In this document: piece by piece, positions 56,743-64,000 of the stretch
Layout of the letters: each line of letters opens with the position of its first letter
How positions within the stretch are numbered: the stretch's first letter is position 1
Source: Miscanthus floridulus
Taxonomy: Eukaryota > Streptophyta > Magnoliopsida > Poales > Poaceae
DNA length: 64,000 bases
Assembly (NCBI RefSeq): GCF_019320115.1
Contig: NC_089598.1
Coordinates: 80,620,059 to 80,684,058, forward strand
Reading direction: 5' to 3'
Position numbers and translations under genes: made by a program
Notes under the pieces: model-generated
The model's input: the letters and a program-made list of their open reading frames with translations, nothing else
Told to the model about the DNA's origin: nothing
Databases searched by the model: none

Positions 56743-58146
56743 AAGTCCGATGTGGGTGTGTTCCACATAAAAAGAAAGATGAAGGAGCAAGAAACAAAAC
56801 ACTTTCGAGTATATGAAAAGGGTGTTCTATGGTTTAAGGATGAACTTGTAGTGCCGAAGGATAGAGAGCTTAGAAACCAAATCTTAGATGAAGCTCACTC
56901 CTCCAAGTTATCTATTCACCTGGGAAGTAGTAAAATGTATCAAGACTTGAAACCTCGCTTTTGGTGGACCAAGATGAAAGAAATCACAGCTTACATTGCA
57001 AGGTGTGACAATTGTTGTACGGTCAAAGAAATTCACTTGAAGCCTGCTGGACTTCTTCAACCATTGTCTGTTCCAGGATGGAAATGGGAAGAAATTTGTA
57101 TGGATTTCATTGTTGGACTTCCTCCTACCCAGAAGAATTTTAATTCTATATGGGTAATAGTGGATCATTTAACCAAGTCCACCCATTTCATACCAGTTAG
57201 AACTGATTATCGACCAAGTGACTATGTTGAGTTATATTTTAATCAGGTAGTACGTCTCCATGGTGTTCCTAGAACCATTGTATCTGACAGAGGGCCTTAG
57301 TTCACTGCTCATTTTTTGGAACATTTGCACAAGATGTTAGGCACCAACTTAGTCAGAAGTTCTGCTTATCATCCATAGACCTCCGAACAGATAGAGCAAG
57401 TGAATCAAATATTGGAAGACATGTTGAGAGCTTGTGTCATATCTTCCAAGGGTTCTTGGGAGAAGTGGTTACCGTTGGCTGAATTTTCCTATAACAATAG
57501 CTATCAAGAGAGTATCAAGATGGCTCCATTCGAAGCGTTGTATGGCCGCAAATGTAGAACTCCTTTGAACTGGGTTAAACCTGGAGAAAGGAGATATTAC
57601 GGTATTGATTTCGTTGAGGAGGCCGAACAACAAGTTTGTACAATATAGAAACATATGGAAACTACTCAAGCTAGGCAGAAAAGCTATGCTGATAAAAGAA
57701 GGAAGCCCATTGAGTTTGAAGTGGGTGATTACGTTTATCTGAAAGTATCACCGATGAAAGGCGTGCAACGGTTTGGAGTAAAGAGGAAGCTTGCATCTAG
57801 ATATGTAGGTCCATATCTGATCATAGAGAAGAGTGGGAGAGTAGCCTACAAGATAGAGTTACCTTATGAGATGAGAGCTATCTTTAATGTTTTTCATGTA
57901 TGTCAACTGAAGAAATGTCTCCAAGTTCCGAAAGAAAGAGTTTCACTTAGAAATATCAAGTTGAAATCAGATCTAACCTATGAAGAGAAGTTGGTGCGGA
58001 TTATTGATACAAGAGAACGAGTAACCTGTAGCTGTGTGGTCAAGTTTTACAAGGTCATGTGGAGTAATCAGGGTAGTGAGAGCGATGCAACGTGGGAATG
58101 GGAAGATTGTTTGAAGGATGTCTACCCTACCTTTGCATTTGCATGA
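56743..58146 (+). pseudogene. pol: Integrase with chromodomain, element D
   Basis: The zinc-binding part is at 56890-57030 (AHSSKLSIHLGSSKMY, ARCDNCCTVK). The catalytic core has CMDFIVGLPP, IVSDRGP and EQIEQVNQILED, giving D, D, E. The GPF/Y region is around 57700-57900 (KLASRYVGPYLIIEKSG). The chromodomain is at 58050-58130 (KVMWSNQGSESDATWEWEDC). TAG codons at 57298, 57376 and 57646. The last residues and the TGA stop (58144) come from LTR sequence, because a deletion fused the end of pol to the LTR at 58133. Confidence 0.9.
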
Positions 58147-59103
58147 GCATAAGCATCATTCATTCATATATGAGCATTTACATGTGAAACATACAATTCA
58201 AACATGAAACATTGCTTTGAAACATGCCTTGTTATTCTATGTTTCCAATATGTGTATGCTTATGATCATGTGTGATTAAGTGAAAGTGGTTGATGTTTGG
58301 TCACTAAAACACCTTAACTATACTTAGTATGCAATTTGGAACAATGTTCATGTTGATGACATTGCATAATTAAGCTCCTAGATTGTGTTTGACTAGGATT
58401 CTCTCTAGAACACTTTTGTTTGACCTATTAAAAAGTCTAGCTTAGAGTGTTTACATGGCTATGCACCCTTAAGCAAGGTTGTAGCAAATTTATGAGGAAC
58501 AAAAGTTGTTTAATGACCTTGAGCTAGAAATGTGTACAACATGCTCAAAAGTAGCCCACAAGTCTGCTTTAGGGGCTGTTTTGGACTTAGTCATTTTGAC
58601 TAAGTGTTGGAGCCATTCCAGTTTCCTTTTACTCCTCTTTGGAGCTTTGTCATTTGAAAACCAAGCCGAATCTGTTCAGGCTCTTTTAACCAAAGTTGTA
58701 GTACTCACTTAGGCTGATTAAGATAAATTGTTAGTTGTAGGTGCTAGACCTCTTACTAAAGATGAACAACTTTATATTAGGTTGTTAAAGCTTGGTGAGT
58801 GTGTAGTTCTTGTTTTCAAGAAGAGATATGCACCTACTCAGTAAAATAAATGTTAATCTTGTATCATCATGTCATTCATGTGTCCATCTATGCATGGCTG
58901 TACATGTTATCATCACCTTCCATCTCTTTTGCATTCATGACTCTCATGCTGTGCATATGCATGCAATAGGTGTTTCAGAGGGAGTCACTCTTCTAGAATT
59001 CAAACAAGGACTTCTAGTGGAGTAGTAGCAAGTTTAGGAGCAGGAGGTGTAGGCCCTAGAAGGAGGAGTCAACAAAGAAGAACTACTTGAGTGCCTAGAT
59101 CAC
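58133..59103 (+). repeat. Remnant of the 3' LTR of element D
   Basis: It begins at LTR position 37 (equivalent to 47309), so the first 36 bp and the polypurine tract are missing. It follows 47309-47899, jumps over 1741 bp at the shared hexamer CTTAGG (58708-58713) to 49641, and ends at the equivalent of about 50029, where element E begins. Confidence 0.85.
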
Positions 59104-59507
59104 TATCGATATGGGACCCACCGGATACCCCATAAAGAAGGGAGAAGATCTAGTCTAACTAGGATTTCTTTTCCTATAAACTTAGTAGTAGTATTATTCT
59201 GTAATCCTACTAGGAACCTCATTGTAAATCGACTAGGACTTTGGCCTCCTGACTATATAAAGGAGGGTGGAGTTCCTAGAGAAGAGGGTAACACAACGTA
59301 AAAAACGCAACACAACACTTCACAATTAATCCAACGCAAAGGCTAACGCCAACTGGACGTAGGGCTATTACTCGATCACGATCGAGGGTTTGAACAAGGA
59401 TAAATCGACTGTCTCTTGCGTTTACCATCGAGTTCTGCATATACTGAAGCCCGAACATACTGCCCCGGGTACCCCCATGGTAGGCTATCGGTGGTGAAAC
59501 ATCGACA
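59104..59507 (+). repeat. 5' LTR of element E
   Basis: It ends ...AACATCGACA before the primer site. The expected mirror start TGTCGAT is seen as TATCGAT at 59104, so one end base seems mutated; a later TG (59111) is an alternative start. A TATA box lies in the middle. Confidence 0.7.
59254..59261 (+). promoter_or_regulatory. LTR TATA box (element E)
   Basis: TATATAAA in CTGACTATATAAAGGAGGG, followed about 30 bp later by the likely RNA start around 59290. Confidence 0.7.
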
Positions 59508-59509
59508 GC

Positions 59510-59527
59510 TGGCGCGCTAGGTAGGGG
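59510..59527 (+). other. Primer binding site of element E
   Basis: TGGCGCGCTAGGTAGGGG: identical to the site of element A except that CAG reads TAG, a C-to-T change in CHG context. Confidence 0.8.
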
Positions 59528-59556
59528 CTTTCAGCGAATTTGCATCCGAGAGCTCG

Positions 59557-61902
59557 ATGGACCTCAACAACATGATCTTCTCGATGGGATCAACCTTCGT
59601 CTTCGGTTCATGGATCTGCGAGGTGGACAATAATGGCAAGCTTCAAGGCCATCTCCTCGAAGATTCGGATCACCATGAAAACCTTTCTATTTTGGCAACT
59701 ACGACAGATCAAATCATCGGAAGATTCGCGCAGCTCGTGATATATGATCCAACTCATATTTTGTGGATTTCTGCATCCAACTCAAACTCAGGCTCCGCAT
59801 CCGAGATGGAATCTCTACCGAGTTCTTTCGAGAAACCGAGTTCTTTTCCGACAGGGCTTCGGTACGCGGCCTTGGCCTATCAAGAAAACAACTCGGAATA
59901 CACTCAGACTCTTTCCAAGAAGTCAGGGCCTTTTCCATTCGGACTCCACAACATAGCAAAACCTTATCAGGCATGGCCCGAAGGATCCCTTGATCCGGTG
60001 TTTAGAATGCCACTAAAAGGAGCTCAAGAAGGTCTCGTACTGACTATAACATCTCAAGACTGCATCATCCACTAGCCAGGTTCTATTCCTAAAGACAGCG
60101 GTACCCAATTAGTCAACACGACGACAATGGCAATTCTACCCTACTAAGAAGGAAACTTGATCTGCGACCTTGAAGCCTCTACTAAAGTCATCAACAACTC
60201 TGACAGTGTGGAAACCAACTTTAATAACAGAACAATTCACACACGAGAAGTATTCATGGTTCGCCATCCTCGATCACCTCTAGTCCCCCCAGAAGCACCC
60301 GACATTAGGTCATTGGATGAATCTGAGTCCAACATATCACCCTTTATCTAGGGGCACGATGGTGAGACCAAAAGTCAGAGGCAAGCCAGAGAAAGAAGAA
60401 ACAAATTGAAATAAGGACGCCAACGCCGTGCTAGGCAGTGCAAGGAAGCTTGGATCAGATATGAGTCAAATCTGGCTGAGTACGACAGGAAAAAATCAGA
60501 ACAAGAAGTCGAAGAAAAACGTGCGGCGAATACACCCTACAATAAGATCCTAGAAGCACTAGAAGAACTCGGAGCGACATCACTTCCCGGTGAAAAACAG
60601 GAACAACTCCGAGACCTCCTCCAGTCAGCAGCCCTAAGGACGCACGACAGAAGAGCCCACTCAAGACTACCTGCTAGGTCAACATCTCATAGGAAGGAAG
60701 ATCAAAACCAAAAGAAGTTTGCTTTCAAGATACTTGGACCAGGCGGAAGTAACAACAGAGAAAGTAGAAGAGACCATAGTCAAAATTATCAAATCGAACA
60801 ACCAAGGAAGATCAAAAACAAAGCACCTATTCAGACATCCCTGCAAGACTACTCTCGCCAAGACGATAGTTGGTAGGAAGGAGGTGCCGAATCGGAATAC
60901 AAAGAAGCCGGAACGCACGATAGATTCCCCTGTTTTGCAAACAGACTTGCTTCAATACGACTACCTCACAAGTTCAAACCGTCCAACCACTCTAAATATG
61001 ATGGCAAGACCGAACCAAAGCAGTGGCTCAGAATTTACTCACAGTCAATTGAACTAGCCGGAGGAGACGACGATATCAAGACCTTATTTTTTCCCATGGC
61101 ACTGGAAACCATGCCCCTCCAATGGTTCTACAAATTAAATCCAGGGTCAATCAGAAATTGGGAAGACTTGCAAAGAGTTTTATGTGGAAATTTCACGGGT
61201 ATCATCACGCACCCCATCACCCACGCAGAATTAAAAGGACTCAAGCAGAAAGGAGGTGAAACTCTCAGAAATTACTATCGACGATTTGGCGAACTACGTG
61301 CTCAAGTACATGACATCACAGAACAGGAAGTAATCTAAGCTTTCTCTCACGAAATTATGGCTAGGTGGCAATTTCAAGACTTCTGCAAAGAAAACCCGAG
61401 AAGCAATGAAGAATTTAGACGCACGGTAGAAAAGATGATTACTACAGAGGAGAAGACACGAGAAAAGTTCCCGGATAAAAACAACCAAGACAACCCGGAC
61501 AAGCGAAATCATCGAAACATCAGACATCAGGAAAGAAAACGTGGACTAGACAACACCGTGGCAATGGCTGATAAATCAAGAAAGTTTTCCAAACCCAGAG
61601 GGTATGACGACATTGAAAACATGCGTTGCATTTTGCATCCTAAAGGAAATCACACCACTAGAAATTGCTACACATTCAATGAGCGATACACGAGAAAAGA
61701 TAATAAGGTAAACACTAAAGAAGACAATCAAAAAAAAGATGAAGACAACCATGAAGACAAGGGATTCCAAAAATCCAGGGAGACAGTAGCAGTGATCTTC
61801 GCTGGGGCCCCAGATTCCAGAAGTAAACATCAAGAAAAGCTAGCTCTACGAACCATCATGGCAGTAGAACCGACTACTCCAAGATATCTAAATTGGTCAT
61901 AG
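59557..61902 (+). pseudogene. gag: Gag of element E
   Basis: It starts MDLNNMIFSMGSTFVFGSWI at 59557. The N-terminal 170 residues have a loose repeat (SSFPTGLRYAALAYQ and PFPFGLHNIAKPYQ). A charged helical region follows (60440-60700, AEYDRKKSEQEVEEKRAA). The capsid-like core is at about 60960-61340 (PHKFKPSNHSKYDGKTEP, PLQWFYKLNPGSIRNWEDLQ). A basic region comes next, then a CX3HX4HX4C zinc-knuckle-like motif (CILHPKGNHTTRNC) at about 61627-61668. TAG and TAA stops interrupt it (60073, 60145, 60349, 60412, 60874, 61336) without frame change. Confidence 0.8.
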
Positions 61903-62595
61903 TATCTAATCCAATTTTCAATAGAAGACCAATGGACTAGCATAGGAAACGCAGGCCATTACCCACTCGTTCTAGATCCAACTATCGCTGGCATGACTGT
62001 CACTAAAGTACTAATCGATGGGGGAGCCAGACTCAACATCATCTTTTTAGAGACGCTAAGGAAGATGGGACTACAACTCACCGGGATGATTACACCAATG
62101 AGCACCCCTTTTTATGGAATAGTACCCAGCAAGGCAGCTATGCCACTTGGACAAATCACTCTACTAGTTACTTTTGGCACTCCCTCAAACTACCGAACAT
62201 AGTTCATCAAGTTTGAAGTCGCAGACTTCGATTCATCATATCACGCAATCCTCGGGCGCCCAGCACTAGCAAAATTCATGGCAATACCGCATTACCCATA
62301 CCTATTGCTTAAGATGCCAGGGCCTAATGGTGTCCTTTCCCTTCGAAGTGATTTGAAGCGTGCTTTTGACTGTGATGTTCAGGCAATTCAAATTGCAGCC
62401 AAGGCACAAGCCACCGATGGTAGAAAAGAAATAGCCACTATTGTCGCAGAAATGAGCCCAGAAGAACTAGAGATACCAGCTAAAAAGCCCAGCATCCTCG
62501 CACCACCAAAGGAAGCCAACGTCAAGCAAATCGACCTGGGCACCGGTGATCCCTCCAAAACGGCAACCATCAGCGCCCACCTCTCGGCAAAATAG
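61903..62595 (+). pseudogene. pol: Aspartic protease of element E
   Basis: Active-site block VLIDGGARLNIIF (about 62011-62049), then GQITLLVTFGTPSNYRT, a TAG at 62200, and YHAILGRPALAKFMAIPHYP (about 62240-62300). A lysine/alanine-rich linker leads to reverse transcriptase across TAG 62593. Confidence 0.8.
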
Positions 62596-64000
62596 GAACT
62601 CACGCTCACCAACTTTCTTCGGGACAACAAAGATATCTTCGCTTGGAAGTCGGCCGACATGCCAGGTGTCCCAAGAGAGTTGGCTAAGCACAGAATCGAT
62701 GTCAATGAAGGCTCAAAGCCTGTGAAGCAACGGCTACGATGATTCTCACCCGACAAGAAGGCAGCAATTAAAAAGGAAATCACAAAGCTAATGGCAGTCG
62801 GATTCATCAGAGAAATCCTTCATCCAGATTGGCTAGCAAACCCAGTTCTAGTACAAAAAAAGAATATGGACGAGTGGCGCATGTGCGTCGACTACACAGA
62901 TCTCAACAAACACTACCCGAAAGATCCATTTAGGCTACCATGCATTGATCAGATAGTTGATTCGACAGCAGGATCTGCCCTATTATCCTTTCTTGATTGC
63001 TATTCAGGATATCACCAGAATTCATTAAAAGAACAAGACCAGAGCAAGACATCTTTCATCACTCCATTCGGCGCCTACTGCTACAAGACCATGTCGTTTG
63101 GACTCAAGAATGCTGGTGCCACATACCAAAGAGCTATCCAAACGTGCCTTGGTGATCAGATTGGTGAAAACATAGAAGCATATGTGGATGACATAGTAGT
63201 AAAAACAAAGAACCCGGACACACTAATTGAAGACTTAAGGCAAACCTTCGAAAACCTGAAGAGGTGGAGGTGGAAATTGAACCCAAGCAAGTGTGTATTC
63301 GGAGTTCCTTCAGGATAACTATTAGGATTCTTGGTCAGTCATCGTGGAATCAAAGCCAGTGCCAAGCAAATTCAAGCCATAACAGAGATGGGCCCTCCTC
63401 AAAGTGTCAAGGATGTGCAGAAACTAATAGGCTGCATGGCGGTCCTCAATCACTTCATATCAAGACTTGGTGAAAAAGGGTTACCTTTCTTTAAACTACT
63501 AAAGAAGATAGACAAGTTCGAGTGGACAGAAGAAGCCAACGAAGCTTTCAAAAGACTCAAGATGTACCTCACAACCTCACCCGTTCTCACACCTCCAAAG
63601 AAATACGAGGACATGATGCTATACATTGCGGCAACTTCTACTGTGATCAGCACAGCGATAGCCGTAGAAAGAGAAGAAGGGCGCATATATAAAGTACAAC
63701 GACCCGTATATTACATCAGCGAGGTACTGTCAGAATAAAAAATCCGGTATCCGCATGTGCAAAAACTACTCTACGCCCTCCTGATCACTTCACGCAAGCT
63801 TTGCCACTATTTTGAAAGCCACAAGATTACCGTGGTGATAGATTTCCCACTCGGAGACATCCTACACAATAAAGATGCAACAAGACGCATATCTAAGTGG
63901 GCAGTTGAACTTGGTGCTCTCAATATCAATTTCACCCCACGGAAGGCAATTAAATCTCAAGCCCTTGCTGATTTTGTGGCCGAGTGGATAGAGATTCAAC
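62596..64000 (+). pseudogene. pol: Reverse transcriptase and first RNase H of element E (cut by window end)
   Basis: TGA at 62740 in the N-terminal part (arginine expected), then DWLANPVLVQKKNMDEWRM, LSFLDCYSGYHQNSLKEQDQ, FGLKNAGATYQRAIQ, catalytic AYVDD (63178-63192) and FGVPSG with TAA 63316. The connection (RLGEKGLPFFKLLKKIDK) and first RNase H (LYIAATSTVISTAIAVEREE, YYISEVLSE, TAA 63736, FPLGDILHNKDATRRISKWA) reach the right edge. The second RNase H and integrase should lie beyond it. Confidence 0.85.

Larger units (their letters stand above)
47273..59103 (+). mobile_element. Tekay-type chromovirus D
   Basis: 5' LTR (47273-51565), primer site, extra ORF (52378-53412), gag, protease, reverse transcriptase, RNase H, integrase, chromodomain (to 58146), then a 3' LTR reduced to 971 bp and ended by element E. 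The left flank is CCTAA (47268-47272). From 53710 to 58146 everything is in one frame, with 14 in-frame stops (13 TAG, 1 TGA) and no frameshift. LTR copies differ by roughly 5 percent over the first 575 aligned bases (eye count about 28). Confidence 0.9.
59104..64000 (+). mobile_element. Tat-lineage element E with short LTR, cut by the window edge
   Basis: A 404-bp 5' LTR, primer site, then gag, protease, reverse transcriptase and RNase H in one frame up to the right edge. It is inserted in the 3' LTR of D. In-frame stops: TAG at 60073, 60349, 60874, 61900, 62200, 62593; TAA at 60145, 60412, 61336, 63316, 63736; TGA at 62740. No frameshift. The TAG excess is weaker than in D. Confidence 0.85.

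Noticed and set aside
53710..58146. TAG read as glutamine (stop-codon reassignment or suppression)
   Set aside because: The strict TAG/CAG pattern looks like recoding, but this is plant nuclear DNA, other elements here also have TAA and TGA stops, and CHG deamination explains the pattern. Catalytic residues are also lost.

Overview
The window looks like intergenic heterochromatin of a grass nuclear genome, probably a panicoid such as sugarcane, Miscanthus or sorghum (inference from the element types). It is packed with nested LTR retrotransposons of the Ty3/Gypsy superfamily, and no intact host gene was recognised. I see no bacterial operons, rRNA, tRNA or CRISPR array.

Layout. 1-2109 is the 3' end of a Tat-lineage element (A'): its antisense gene and its 3' LTR. 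2110-8401 is the 3' part of a second Tat element (B): tandem-repeat-rich UTR, decayed antisense gene, polypurine tract and 3' LTR. B is cut by a solo LTR (8402-9831) with target-site duplication. 9832-15793 is gene-poor sequence of uncertain origin, cut by a 4-kb solo LTR (10989-15033). 15794-33231 is a nearly complete Tat element (A) on the minus strand, of the same family as A' but inverted. Its plus-strand antisense gene has an intron that was hit by another 4.4-kb solo LTR (18756-23150, perfect 5-bp duplication). 33232-38868 holds an orphan plus-strand repeat-rich gene, a fragment of Tat gag leader, 130-bp repeats, and an exon resembling the C-terminal part of the host splicing factor TFIP11/STIP. 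38869-47272 is a minus-strand Athila-type element (C), truncated in gag by a Tekay-type chromovirus (D, 47273-59103). D has a 4.3-kb LTR and an extra gene ahead of gag. D's shrunken 3' LTR is in turn cut by a short-LTR Tat element (E, 59104 to beyond the right edge).

How the parts relate. Each element carries the usual gag, protease, reverse transcriptase, RNase H and integrase modules, and all copies here are broken. A, A' and B also carry a gene read against the genomic transcript, between pol and the 3' LTR. Relative order of insertion: Athila C is older than Tekay D, which is older than E; Tat A is older than the solo LTR in its intron; Tat B is older than the Athila-like solo LTR at 8402.

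Main unexpected points. (1) Decay is dominated by TAG codons where glutamine (CAG) is expected, the signature of CHG-methylation-driven deamination. In D, 13 of 14 in-frame stops are TAG, with no frameshift over 4.4 kb. (2) A short reading frame inside Tekay LTRs is conserved at protein level between two diverged LTR families. (3) D has an extra gene ahead of gag that may have a dsRNA-binding-like fold. (4) A host splicing-factor exon is trapped beside the Athila LTR. No clearly new molecular system is demonstrated; items 2 and 3 are the best candidates.
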